Assembly: GCA_013140495.1 (NCBI GenBank)
Contig: JABFSR010000205.1
Location: 1-60,074 of the forward strand
DNA length: 60,074 nucleotides
From: Verrucomicrobiota bacterium
GTDB lineage: Bacteria > Verrucomicrobiota > Verrucomicrobiia > Limisphaerales > JADLHS01
Reading direction: 5' to 3'
The first letter of the stretch is position 1, and every line of letters starts with the position of its first letter. Both the position numbers and the translations under genes were made by a program. Under the pieces are notes generated by a model that was not told where the DNA came from, made no database searches, and saw only the letters and a list, made by a program, of their open reading frames with translations. Shown piece after piece: positions 44,953 to 53,746 of the stretch.

Positions 44953-47900
44953 ATGTCACATTCCGACTTTGTCCATCTGCACCTGCACACCGAGTATTCG
45001 TTGCTCGATGGCGCGTGCCGTCTGGACAAGCTCGTCGAGAAGGCTCACGAGTTGAAGTTTCCTTCGCTCGCGATCACCGATCACGGCGCGATGCACGGTG
45101 TCGTGGATTTTTACAAGGAGGCGCGAGAGAAAGGCGTGAAGCCCATCATCGGTTGCGAAGTTTACGTCGCGCCGGGTTCGCGGCTGGAAAAGAAATCTTC
45201 GACCGGCGGCAAGGATGTTTACAACCATCTTGTGCTGCTGGCCAAGGACGAGGTCGGTTACAAGAACCTCGTCAAGCTCACCACGTCCGCGCATCTGGAG
45301 GGCTATTACTACAAGCCGCGCATTGACAAAGAAATCCTCGCTGCCCACAAGGAAGGTTTGATCGCGCTGTCGGGCTGTCTCGCCAGCGAAATTCCGCAGG
45401 CCATCATGGCAGATCAACTCACGAAGGCGCGCGACGCGATGGATTGGTTCAAGCAGACGCTTGGCGCGGAGAATTTTTATCTCGAACTCCAGAACCACGG
45501 CATCGCCGAACAGGCCAAGGTCAACAAGCATCTCATCCAGTGGGCGAAGGAGTTTGGCCTGAAATGCGTCGCGACGAACGACGTCCACTACGTCGAGAAG
45601 AAGCACTCTCATGCACACGACTGTCATGTGTGCATCGGCACCCAGGATTTATTGAGCAACCCCAAGCGGATGGGTGCGGGCTATGTGCCGGAACAATTTT
45701 ATTTGCGGTCAGCGGAAGAAATGAAGGCGCGGTTCGCGGATATTCCCGAAGCAATCACGAACACGCTGGAGGTCGCGGAGAAGTGCAATGTGGAGTTTGA
45801 TTTCAAAACACTGCACTACCCGGTCTTTCATCCGCCGGAACATTTCACACGCGAGGGTTTTTTGCGACAATGGCTCGCAGAGGGATTGTTCACCCGCTAC
45901 ACGATCCACGCGAAAGCGGAAGGCAAGGAATTCATCGTTGAGGGGATTGATGATCCGACGCGGCTGCCGACGTATCAAGCGAACGAACCCCTCTCCCCCG
46001 GGGAGAGGGAGAATCGTTCGCTGTCTCCAAGCGAAGTTGTGGCTGCTGATGGCTCGACGCACGCACAACAATCCGCGAGCAAACAACCGCTGTCCCCTCT
46101 CCCCGGGGGAGAGGGTCAGGGTGAGGGCGAGCGTAAGAACAAACTTTCAGATCCCAAAGTTGCAGAAGCCATCAAAGTCGTTCTCGACCGCCTCAAGGTC
46201 GAACTTGCAGTGATCGAGAAGACGGGATTCATCTCCTACTTCCTGATTGTAGGTGATTTCATCCGTTACGGTCGTAGCAAGGGGATTGCGTGCGTCGCAC
46301 GCGGCAGCGCCGCCGGTTCGCTCGTTACTTATTTGCTGGAGATCGCCAACGTTGACCCGATCCGCTACGGCCTGCTGTTCGAGCGCTTCCTGAATCCCGA
46401 GCGCGTCAATCCGCCTGATATTGACATTGATTTCGCCGACGACCGGCGCGCCGACGTAATCGAATACGTTCGCCAGAAATACGGCAAAGATTCCGTCGCA
46501 CAGATCATCACCTTCGGCACGATGGGCGCAAAGTCTGTGGTGCGTGATGTGGGTCGTGTGATGGGCTTGAGCTATGGCGAATGCGACCGACTGGCGAAAA
46601 TGATTCCGTTCGATTTGAAGATGACGCTCGAAAAGGCGCTCAAGCAATCGCCGGAACTCAAGCAGGCTTACGAGAGTGAAGAAACGACACGCGAGCTGAT
46701 TGACACCGCGCTCATCCTCGAAGACCTCACGCGCAATGCCAGCGTTCACGCGGCAGGTGTGGTCATTGGCGATCAACCGCTCGTGAATCTGCTTCCACTC
46801 AAACAGGACGAAGACGGCGCAATCGTGACGCAATACGCGATGAATCCCGTCGGCGAACTCGGCCTGCTGAAAATGGACTTTCTCGGCCTGAAGACCCTGA
46901 CGGTCATTCGCAACACTTGCGAGATGGTCAAGCGCACGAAGGGCATCACGGTGGACGTGGACCAGTTGCCGCTCGATGACAAAAAGACTTACGATCTCCT
47001 CAATCGGGCGGAGACGCTCGGCATCTTCCAATTGGAATCTGGCGGCATGCGCGACTTGTGCAGGAAGTTTCAAATCGCGAGCGTCGAGCACATCACGGCG
47101 CTTGTGGCGCTCTATCGCCCGGGCCCGATGGACCTCATTCCCGATTTCATCAAGCGTCGGCACGGCGACTTGAAGGTCGAGTATGAACATCCGTTGCTCG
47201 AACCCATCGCCAAGGAGACTTACGGAATTCTGATTTATCAGGAGCAGGTGATGCAGGCCGCGCAGGTGCTCGGCGGCTATACGCTCGGCGGCGCGGACCT
47301 GCTGCGGCGTGCGATGGGCAAGAAGAAGGTCGAGGAGATGCAGAAGCATCGCGACATCTTTGTCAAGGGCTGCCACGAGAAGAACAACATCCCGAAGGCG
47401 AAGGCGAACCAGATTTTCGATTTGCTGGAAAAATTTGCCGGCTACGGCTTCAACAAATCACACGCTGCCGCTTATGCCATTGTTGCGTATCAAACGGCGT
47501 ATCTGAAGGCGAACTATCCGGTCGAGTTCCTGTCGGCGATGATGACGAACGACATGGGCGACACGGCGAAGCTTGCTCAGTTCATCGCCGAGGCGCGCGT
47601 GATGGGCGTCGAGGTCCTCGCGCCGGATGTGAACGAAAGCCATGTAGTCTTTGCGCCGGCCCGCGACGGGCAGGTCATCCGATTCGGGCTGGCCGCCATC
47701 AAAGGCGTTGGCGAAGTTGCGGTGCAGGCGATCCTCAAGGCGCGTGATGAAGGCGGAAAATTCAAAACCCTCGCCGATCTGTGCGAGCGGGTGGACGGTC
47801 GCACCGTAAGCCGCAAAACACTCGAAGCACTCATCAAGTCCGGCGCGTGTGACACGTTTGGCCAGACGCGCTCGACGCTGTTCGCGCAGATCGAGCGCAC

Positions 47901-48729
47901 GATGGCAAGAGCCGCGAGCATTTTGTCTGACAGGCAAAAAGGCCAAAGCTCGTTGTTCGGCGCGCTCGAAGAAAAGGCCCCGCCGATGCCCGAGGCGATC
48001 AGTAATCTGCCCGAATGGCCGCAGCACGAACTGCTGGCGCACGAAAAGGAATTGCTCGGCTTCTACGTTACCGGTCATCCGCTCACACCGTTCGCGCCGA
48101 TTCTTGAGAAGTATTGTCTCAACACCACCGCCACCCTTGCTGCTCTGCCAAACCGTTCGCTCACGCGCATCGGCGGATTGATTGCGGCGGCACAACACGG
48201 TGTCTCAAAAAAGAGCGGGAAGCCTTACTCGATGGTCACGCTCGAAGACCTCGAAGGCTCGGTGCAAATCCTCGTGATGAACGAGAACTACGACAAGTTC
48301 CGCATGTTGCTGGAGTTGAACAAGGCCATCATGGTCGTGGGCGAAGTGAACACCGGTGAGGACAAGCCGAAGATGTTTCCACAGGAGATTTTCCCGCTCG
48401 AAGACGCGCCGAAGAAGTTCACCAAGCAGGTTCATTTCCGGCTGCACACCGCGCATCTCAAGCCTGAGAGCATGGAAACGGTGCGAGAAGTCATTGCTGC
48501 CCACCCGGGCAAGTGTCCGCTGATGTTTTGCTTCCGCTATCCGACGGGTCAGACGGTTTTTGTGGAACCACATGAGCGATTCGCCGTGATGCCATCGCGT
48601 GAACTCCAGACTGCGGTCAACAAGGCTTTCGGCGAAGACACCTACTATGTCAAAGTGGACACGACCCTGCCCGAGAAACAAAACCGCTGGGGAAAGAAGA
48701 CTGAATTCAACGGCGGCGGAGAAGAATAG
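44953..48729 (+). CDS. dnaE: DNA polymerase III alpha subunit, with an in-frame repeat insertion
   Basis: The 1258-residue product is the replicative polymerase. It has the PHP domain (HLHLHTEYSLLDGA at 8-21), palm catalytic aspartates Asp492, Asp494 and Asp496 region (PDIDIDFADDRR) and Asp642 (KMDFLGLKTL), a fingers/thumb region with SNVHAAGVVIGDQPL-like NASVHAAGVVI, tandem HhH segment (GFGLAAIKGVG) and an OB-fold near 1080. Residues about 345-394 lie between TRLPTYQ and DPKVAEAI and are encoded by a palindromic repeat with Pro/Gly/Glu-rich translation; they fall between the PHP domain and the palm, in a region of variable length. No frameshift or stop is seen. Confidence 0.96.
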   Translation: MSHSDFVHLHLHTEYSLLDGACRLDKLVEKAHELKFPSLAITDHGAMHGVVDFYKEAREKGVKPIIGCEVYVAPGSRLEKKSSTGGKDVYNHLVLLAKDEVGYKNLVKLTTSAHLEGYYYKPRIDKEILAAHKEGLIALSGCLASEIPQAIMADQLTKARDAMDWFKQTLGAENFYLELQNHGIAEQAKVNKHLIQWAKEFGLKCVATNDVHYVEKKHSHAHDCHVCIGTQDLLSNPKRMGAGYVPEQFYLRSAEEMKARFADIPEAITNTLEVAEKCNVEFDFKTLHYPVFHPPEHFTREGFLRQWLAEGLFTRYTIHAKAEGKEFIVEGIDDPTRLPTYQANEPLSPGERENRSLSPSEVVAADGSTHAQQSASKQPLSPLPGGEGQGEGERKNKLSDPKVAEAIKVVLDRLKVELAVIEKTGFISYFLIVGDFIRYGRSKGIACVARGSAAGSLVTYLLEIANVDPIRYGLLFERFLNPERVNPPDIDIDFADDRRADVIEYVRQKYGKDSVAQIITFGTMGAKSVVRDVGRVMGLSYGECDRLAKMIPFDLKMTLEKALKQSPELKQAYESEETTRELIDTALILEDLTRNASVHAAGVVIGDQPLVNLLPLKQDEDGAIVTQYAMNPVGELGLLKMDFLGLKTLTVIRNTCEMVKRTKGITVDVDQLPLDDKKTYDLLNRAETLGIFQLESGGMRDLCRKFQIASVEHITALVALYRPGPMDLIPDFIKRRHGDLKVEYEHPLLEPIAKETYGILIYQEQVMQAAQVLGGYTLGGADLLRRAMGKKKVEEMQKHRDIFVKGCHEKNNIPKAKANQIFDLLEKFAGYGFNKSHAAAYAIVAYQTAYLKANYPVEFLSAMMTNDMGDTAKLAQFIAEARVMGVEVLAPDVNESHVVFAPARDGQVIRFGLAAIKGVGEVAVQAILKARDEGGKFKTLADLCERVDGRTVSRKTLEALIKSGACDTFGQTRSTLFAQIERTMARAASILSDRQKGQSSLFGALEEKAPPMPEAISNLPEWPQHELLAHEKELLGFYVTGHPLTPFAPILEKYCLNTTATLAALPNRSLTRIGGLIAAAQHGVSKKSGKPYSMVTLEDLEGSVQILVMNENYDKFRMLLELNKAIMVVGEVNTGEDKPKMFPQEIFPLEDAPKKFTKQVHFRLHTAHLKPESMETVREVIAAHPGKCPLMFCFRYPTGQTVFVEPHERFAVMPSRELQTAVNKAFGEDTYYVKVDTTLPEKQNRWGKKTEFNGGGEE
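45987..46133. repeat. Palindromic repeat (CCCTCTCCCC-GGGGAGAGGG family) in frame inside dnaE
   Basis: The insertion has two hairpins: ACCCCTCTCCCCCGGGGAGAGGG at its left and CCCTCTCCCCGGGGGAGAGGGTCAGGGTGAGGG at its right, separated by about 85 bases. The right unit matches the intergenic 59581-59615 with about four differences over 35 bases. The translation (PLSPGERE, LSPLPGGEGQGEGE) is what this repeat family produces in this frame. Confidence 0.85.
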
Positions 48730-48792
48730 GCGGGGCAACGACGTCCGCTGCCACGGCTTGCCTGTGTTTGTTCCCCTGATTAGCCTGCGCCT

Positions 48793-49104
48793 GTGAACTC
48801 CAATCCCAAAACCCGTCGCCGGATTTTTGGCGCAATCTGTCTTGGCCTGGCGCTGGTCATGTTGATCGTCGGTGAAACAATTTTGCAAAATCGCTTCAGC
48901 CCGCTCGGTTTTGTTATCTTCTGGTTGACATGCCTCGTGCTCACGGCGCTGGCGATTGGCGCGGCGTTTGTGGACCTGTTCCGAGTTCGCATGGAGAGTC
49001 GTGAGGCGCAGCGGGAATTGATCGAGGAAACGATCCGGGAGGTCGAAAGGGAGAAGTTACGGCGCAAAGGTGGGGACGCCGATCCGGGTCGGAGCAAAAA
49101 TTGA
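48793..49104 (+). CDS. Small membrane protein with C-terminal charged helix
   Basis: The 103-residue product starts with GTG. It has two membrane helices (IFGAICLGLALVMLIVGETIL and FVIFWLTCLVLTALAIGAAFV) and then a charged coiled-coil-like helix (SREAQRELIEETIREVEREKLRRK). It lies between dnaE and the bS22-like gene on the same strand. No family is recognised. Confidence 0.6.
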   Translation: MNSNPKTRRRIFGAICLGLALVMLIVGETILQNRFSPLGFVIFWLTCLVLTALAIGAAFVDLFRVRMESREAQRELIEETIREVEREKLRRKGGDADPGRSKN

Positions 49105-49146
49105 GATTGGCTTTGGGTGGCAACTCCGCTACTCAATATGCACCCT

Positions 49147-49248
49147 ATGGGTTCATTGAAAAAACGCCGCAAGGCAAAAATCAACAAACACAAACGGCGC
49201 AAGAAGCTGCGCTTGAATCGTCACAAGAAGCGAACCTGGCAGAAATAA
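49147..49248 (+). CDS. Small basic protein of the AURKAIP1/COX24 (bS22-like) family
   Basis: The gene encodes only 33 residues: [20 protein letters not shown] followed by [13 protein letters not shown]. Almost half are Lys or Arg. This matches the AURKAIP1/COX24-domain proteins, short ribosomal proteins of mitochondria and many bacteria, called bS22 in mycobacteria, that sit on the small subunit near the decoding region. It is too short for most gene callers. The ATG follows ACCCT with no clear Shine-Dalgarno site, as elsewhere here. The call is strong on composition and the [17 protein letters not shown] core. Confidence 0.88.
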   Translation: MGSLKKRRKAKINKHKRRKKLRLNRHKKRTWQK

Positions 49249-49327
49249 GCCTGGTCGCAGGTGACTGTGAATTCGCCCACGCCAGCGGCTTGCCCGTGCA
49301 AGTCGCTGGCTGTGGTTTTTGTACGGC

Positions 49328-51034
49328 ATGAGCCGACACTTTTCTGCCCTTCACGCTGCACTCCTTGTGGCGCTGTTGCTCGCGTCTGCCTGCCAGACTT
49401 CGACTTCGCAAAAACATTCCCGCAGCTCCAAGGCATCAGGGACAAATTCTCCCGCCGAAGAAGTCACCGATGAAATGCTGCATCAGCGTGCGAAGGCGCT
49501 GGCGCACTACGGTGCGGGCGTTGTTCATGAGTTTGGCGAGGAATCCAAGGAGTCTTTGGAAGAATTTTATCAGGCAGCGAAGGCGGATCCCGACAACGAG
49601 GATCTGTTGATCGAAGTGACCGGGCGGCTTGTCGAGGGGCGACAATTGAACCGCGCGCTTGAATTGCTTGAGCCCAAGGCCCTGAGAGAGGAGGCGTCGG
49701 GCGTGCTTGCGGCGCGGCTTGGGTTTGTTTACTCGCAGCTTGGTCGGAGCACAAACGCGATTGCAGCCAACCTCGTTGCGCTTCGCAAACAGCCCCGCTC
49801 CCTTCAGGCCACGCAGAATCTGTACGTCAATTATCTCCAGACGCACCAGCCCGAGGCGGCGTTGAAGGCGCTCGATGATGCGGCGGCGTTGGCCGATGCC
49901 TCGCCGGAATTTCTCATCAGCCTCGCCGAACTTTACTCCAACTACGAACTCCAGTTTCCCGCCTGGCGCGAATCGCTCCGGGCAAAACAACTCGACATCC
50001 TGCATCGCGCAGCGAAATCCTCGCCGCTCGCGCCGCAAGCGCAGATGAAACTTGGTGACGGATTGAATCTGCTTGGCGACAAGGACGGGGCACGGGCGGC
50101 GTTCCTGGAACTGGTGAAATCGCAGCGTGTGCCGCCTTCGTTGATGGCTTTGGCCCGTACGAAGCTTGCGGACGCGATGCTGCGATCCAACGACCGAGCA
50201 GGCGCAGCGGAGCAGTTGAAGGAAATCGTCAAGGAAGACCCGTCCAATGCCACGGCAAACTTCTTCCTCGGCCAGATTGCGCTCGAAAAGCAGGAATGGG
50301 CTGAAGCCGCCGAGTATTTGAAGAAGGTGCTCGTGTTCAATCCTCAACTCGAGCAGGCCTACTACGATCTGGCCCGGGCCCAGATCGGGGCAAAGGACAA
50401 CGCTGGCGCAATTGAAACCCTCGAAGCCGCGCGCGGCAAATACTCCTCCAACTTCGTGATCGAATTTCTCACGGGCACGGCACACAACGGAATGAAGAAT
50501 TTCGCCGAAGCCATCCGGCACTTTACTCGTGCGGAGATTGTCGCCGGCGCCACAAATGACAAGCGGCTGGGTTCGGGGTTTTATTTTCAATTCGGCGCCA
50601 CGCTCGAACGCAACGGCAATCGCGACGAGGCGGAAAAGTATTTCGAAAAATGCCTCGCGCTTGCGCCCGGGGATGCAGAGGCGATGAACTATCTCGGCTA
50701 CATGTGGGCCGAACAGGGGATCAAACTGGATCAAGCCAGGGATTTGATCGAACGCGCCCTGAAAACCGAGCCGGACAATGAAGCGTTCCTCGACAGCATG
50801 GGCTGGGTGTTGTTCAAGCTCAACCAGCCCGAACCTGCGCTTGAGTATCTGCTCAAGGCTGTGGCAAAGTCCGAACAACCCGATGCCACGCTTTACGATC
50901 ACCTCGGCGACATCCATGCTGCGTTGAAACAAATCGAGAAAGCGCAGGAAGCCTGGACCAAGTCCCTGGGCATCGAGACGAATGACGTTGTGAAGAAAAA
51001 ACTCGAAGGTGTCGCAGCGCCCTCAACCAAATGA
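49328..51034 (+). CDS. TPR-repeat lipoprotein
   Basis: The 568-residue product from ATG 49328 has a lipoprotein signal with Cys22 (LLASAC). It then has about ten or more TPR units covering most of the chain, e.g. AEQLKEIVKEDPSNATANFFLGQIALEKQEWAEAAEYLKKVLVFNP and RDEAEKYFEKCLALAPGDAEAMNYLGYMWAEQG, ending in DHLGDIHAALKQIEKAQEAWTKSL. Such proteins scaffold complexes in the envelope. The stop overlaps the start of the DUF2203 gene (ATGA). Confidence 0.9.
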   Translation: MSRHFSALHAALLVALLLASACQTSTSQKHSRSSKASGTNSPAEEVTDEMLHQRAKALAHYGAGVVHEFGEESKESLEEFYQAAKADPDNEDLLIEVTGRLVEGRQLNRALELLEPKALREEASGVLAARLGFVYSQLGRSTNAIAANLVALRKQPRSLQATQNLYVNYLQTHQPEAALKALDDAAALADASPEFLISLAELYSNYELQFPAWRESLRAKQLDILHRAAKSSPLAPQAQMKLGDGLNLLGDKDGARAAFLELVKSQRVPPSLMALARTKLADAMLRSNDRAGAAEQLKEIVKEDPSNATANFFLGQIALEKQEWAEAAEYLKKVLVFNPQLEQAYYDLARAQIGAKDNAGAIETLEAARGKYSSNFVIEFLTGTAHNGMKNFAEAIRHFTRAEIVAGATNDKRLGSGFYFQFGATLERNGNRDEAEKYFEKCLALAPGDAEAMNYLGYMWAEQGIKLDQARDLIERALKTEPDNEAFLDSMGWVLFKLNQPEPALEYLLKAVAKSEQPDATLYDHLGDIHAALKQIEKAQEAWTKSLGIETNDVVKKKLEGVAAPSTK

Positions 51035-51414
51035 ATCATCGCTTCGGCAAACATTACACGCGCGAGGAGGCCACCGCACTCGTGCCGCAACTCCGCCAGT
51101 GGCTCAACGAACTCCGTCAACATCAAGGCGAGCTGCAGCGTTGCGACCAGCGTATCGAGGGCATGATGGCCGGTGGCAACGATCTCGGCGGCGATCTCGT
51201 CAACAAGTGGATCCGCACGCTCGCTTCCATGCAGTCCATCCTCACGGAGTTTCAGCGCCGAGAGATTCAGATCAAGGACATCGAACGCGGTCTGGTGGAT
51301 TTTCCGGCGATCATCGGCGGCAAGGAGGTTTTCCTGTGCTGGGAACAGGACGAGGATGACGTTGAATTCTGGCATGAACTGGACACAGGCTACGCAGGGC
51401 GTGAGAAGTTGTAG
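51031..51414 (+). CDS. DUF2203 family protein
   Basis: The 127-residue product matches the DUF2203 family over its length: FGKHYTREEATALVPQLRQWL, a helical middle QRIEGMMAGGNDLGGDLVNKWI, and the end IKDIERGLVDFPAIIGGKEVFLCWEQDEDDVEFWHELDTGYAGRE. The family is small and cytoplasmic with unknown function. It is linked by overlap to the TPR lipoprotein and lies three bases before xseA. Confidence 0.9.
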   Translation: MNHRFGKHYTREEATALVPQLRQWLNELRQHQGELQRCDQRIEGMMAGGNDLGGDLVNKWIRTLASMQSILTEFQRREIQIKDIERGLVDFPAIIGGKEVFLCWEQDEDDVEFWHELDTGYAGREKL

Positions 51415-51417
51415 TTG

Positions 51418-52875
51418 ATGAGCAAAACCTCCAAATCCCAATGGAACTTCGGCGAACTGTTTCCGACCGAAGAAACGCGGCGCGTATTGTCCGTTGGCGA
51501 ACTGACCACGCAGATCAAGCGCCTGCTCGAAAAGCAGGTTGGTTCGGTCTGGGTCGGCGGTGAAATCACCAACCTCCGGGCGCAAAGTTCCGGGCACATT
51601 TATTTCACGCTCAAGGACGCCTCGGCGCAATTGAGCTGCGTCCTCTTCCGCAACGAAGCCGTGGCGCATCGCGACCTGCTCAAGGACGGCCAGAAGGTTT
51701 TGCTCCAGGGCGACATCACGGTCTATGAGGCGCGCGGCCAGTATCAACTGCTCGTTCATGCCGTGGAGTTGCAGGGCGTGGGCGCGTTGCAGCTCAAGTT
51801 CGAGCAACTCAAACAAAAGCTCGCAACGGAGGGACTGTTTGCGCAGGAACGAAAACGTCCGCTGCCGAAATTTCCGCAACGCATCGGCATTGTCACCTCG
51901 CCCACCGGCGCGGCCATTCGCGATGTGTTGCACGTCATTCAGCGACGCAACCCCGCGCTCGAAATCATACTTGCACCCTGCCGCGTCCAAGGCGATGGCG
52001 CGGCGGGCGAAATTGCGGAGGCGATACGGTTGTTGAATGAGTTCCATGTTGGAGTTCAAGCTTCAGCTTGTTTGGACGGTGAGGCGGGAGGGAACAAGCT
52101 AAAGCTTGAACTCCAACAACAGCGGCTCGATTTGATTTTGGTCACGCGTGGTGGCGGTTCACTCGAAGACCTTTGGGCGTTCAACGAGGAAGCCGTGGCG
52201 CGTGCGATTTTTGAATCAACCATCCCCATCGTGTCAGCAGTCGGGCATGAGATTGATTTCACCATCAGCGATTTTGTGGCTGATGTACGGGCGGCCACGC
52301 CGAGCGCTGCGGCTGAGATCATCACCGAAGGCATGTTTGCGAGTCGCGAGTTTGTGGCCGGGGCTTCGGCAGTTCTGCGGCAACGCGTGCGGCAGCAACT
52401 GGACCGACACACCGAAGGCCTGGACGACACCTTGCACAGGCTGCAACGCGCCCATCCACGCCGGCAGATTGCGGAGTGGATGCAGCGCGTGGATGAATTG
52501 CACGCCAACGCCATCCGCACCGCGCGCCAGGCCGTGAACGAACGCAAGGTCGCGCACCGGAATGCCGCCATGCGACTTCTCCGCGCCAGCCCGCGGCAGT
52601 TCCTGAAACTGCGCCGCGAAACGCTGGCCACGACGACGAGGCGATTGCAGGAGCACGCCCGGGTGAACCTGCGCGAGCAACGCAACGAATTACGGACGCT
52701 GGAATCCCGACTGCGCCTGCTCGGACCGGAACAGGTCTTGGGACGCGGTTACTCCATCACGTTGGACGATGAGACCGGCAAGGTGTTGCGTGACGCGAAG
52801 CAGATCAAACCCGGCCAGCGCCTTCGGACGAAGCTGAAGTCTGGCGAGGTGCGAAGCCGGGTGGATGGGAAGTGA
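51418..52875 (+). CDS. xseA: Exodeoxyribonuclease VII large subunit, with an in-frame repeat insertion
   Basis: The roughly 485-residue product has the N-terminal OB-fold (SVWVGGEITNLRAQSSGHIYFTLKD), the core LPKFPQRIGIVTSPTGAAIRDVLHVIQRR, the catalytic region VTRGGGSLEDLWAFNEEAVARAIFESTIPIVSAVGHEIDFTISDFVADVRAATPSAAAE, a long coiled coil (about 290-430) and the tail LGRGYSITLDDETGK. It digests single-stranded DNA with XseB. Residues about 211-234 are encoded by a palindromic repeat, inserted just before the conserved RLDLILVTRGGGS strand; close relatives would go directly from LLN to that strand. No xseB follows. Confidence 0.95.
   Translation: MSKTSKSQWNFGELFPTEETRRVLSVGELTTQIKRLLEKQVGSVWVGGEITNLRAQSSGHIYFTLKDASAQLSCVLFRNEAVAHRDLLKDGQKVLLQGDITVYEARGQYQLLVHAVELQGVGALQLKFEQLKQKLATEGLFAQERKRPLPKFPQRIGIVTSPTGAAIRDVLHVIQRRNPALEIILAPCRVQGDGAAGEIAEAIRLLNEFHVGVQASACLDGEAGGNKLKLELQQQRLDLILVTRGGGSLEDLWAFNEEAVARAIFESTIPIVSAVGHEIDFTISDFVADVRAATPSAAAEIITEGMFASREFVAGASAVLRQRVRQQLDRHTEGLDDTLHRLQRAHPRRQIAEWMQRVDELHANAIRTARQAVNERKVAHRNAAMRLLRASPRQFLKLRRETLATTTRRLQEHARVNLREQRNELRTLESRLRLLGPEQVLGRGYSITLDDETGKVLRDAKQIKPGQRLRTKLKSGEVRSRVDGK
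52049..52117. repeat. Palindromic repeat (TTGGAGTTCAAGCTT family) in frame inside xseA
   Basis: The arms are TTGGAGTTCAAGCTTCAGCTTG and AACAAGCTAAAGCTTGAACTCC (to 52117), with one internal mismatch. They belong to the same family as 13500-13592 and 15931-16036. The insert is Gly/Lys/Leu-rich in translation (GNKLKLEL), the same peptide that results from the intergenic copies. Confidence 0.85.
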
Positions 52876-52922
52876 GATCGCTTGTTGGCGGGCAATTCGT
52901 GTCCGGCAATCAGCCGACACAG

Positions 52923-53297
52923 TCATGGTGACGCAAATTCCCGATAGAGGACTAGCGCCAAAGCGGGAAGTGATGCGATGAGCCAAATGCCGATAAAGCA
53001 AACCAGTGTCAGGAATGCCCGGACGCCTCTGGTTTTGAAAAGATAGACGGGCACAACGATCGGCCAAACGAAGAAAACGAATGAGTCATAGTCATGGCAG
53101 AGTCGCAATCCCCGTTTTCGGGCATCGGCCATGACCCATGAAGCCATGACCATTGGAATGGCAAAGCGTGATGCAAGGTCTGCTCTCGCGGACAAACCTG
53201 CACCATCAGGGGAAGCGACCGCTGCCAGGGCAAACGCAACCATGCAGAACCAAAGCGTCAGCGTTGGAGCAATCATCCCTTGTAGCCATTTTGGCAT
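52923..53297 (-). CDS. Membrane protein of unknown function
   Basis: The 124-residue product has about three hydrophobic helices (LTLWFCMVAFALAAVA, DSFVFFVWPIVVPVYLF, FLTLVCFIGIWLIASLPALALVLY) joined by short polar loops (ADARKRGLRLCHDYD). The pattern resembles small integral membrane proteins without a family name. It stands alone between xseA and a repeat-rich gap. The call rests on hydrophobicity and length. Confidence 0.65.
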   Translation of the reverse strand: MPKWLQGMIAPTLTLWFCMVAFALAAVASPDGAGLSARADLASRFAIPMVMASWVMADARKRGLRLCHDYDSFVFFVWPIVVPVYLFKTRGVRAFLTLVCFIGIWLIASLPALALVLYREFASP

Positions 53298-53419
53298 GAG
53301 CGTTTGGTGCAGGTTAACTGTGGGTAGTCTGTGAAAGTCTCAGCTTGTCCGGGTTCACCTTGGCGACAGTATTCAGCACGCAGAAATCTGTCCAGTTTGG
53401 TTTTGATTCAATAATTCTT

Positions 53420-53449
53420 CCGGAGCGCGGGCGGTTCCCGGCGCTCCGG
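53420..53449. repeat. GC-rich hairpin in the gap before the zinc-ribbon gene
   Basis: The stretch CCGGAGCGCGGGCGGTTCCC followed by GGCGCTCCGG forms a stem with one bulge. It has no T-run on either strand, so it is probably not a terminator. Confidence 0.5.
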
Positions 53450-53507
53450 TTCATGGGTAGATTCCTGTTCCATTTGGACCGGCTCACCGCCTTTACTCTG
53501 AGTTGAA

Positions 53508-53657
53508 CAATGAAGTCACGAAGACGCAAAGTTGAAAATACCGGGACAGCCCACGTTTCTGACCGGACCGAAATGTTACGCTCATCAGGTGAACGTCATC
53601 GGACAGCGTTGCAAAATGTTTTCGGCTTTAACTTCGTGCCTTCGCGCCTTTGTTGTT
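53508..53657. repeat. Inverted dispersed repeat, TCACGAAGACGCAAAG type
   Basis: The left arm (AATGAAGTCACGAAGACGCA onward) and the right arm (ACTTCGTGCCTTCGCGCCTTTG) are imperfect inverted complements about 120 bases apart. It resembles the families at 13607-13773 and 22697-22760. Together with the hairpin at 53420 it accounts for much of the gene-free stretch 53298-53746; I see no gene there. Confidence 0.55.
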
Positions 53658-53746
53658 TGTTGATGACTTCCGAATCTGGGTTCATTCCGGGCTTGCTTTC
53701 CGGGCGGCGGTGGATTGCAATCCCGTTGGTCAAACCCTCAAATTTT

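Noticed and set aside
46147..47376. A 409-codon minus-strand frame inside dnaE
   Set aside because: It is the antisense shadow of a catalytic region of DnaE and has no recognisable domain.
49436..50932. A 498-codon open frame on the minus strand opposite the TPR lipoprotein
   Set aside because: It is fully antisense to a clear lipoprotein gene with many TPR units; GC-rich third positions create long stop-free antisense frames.
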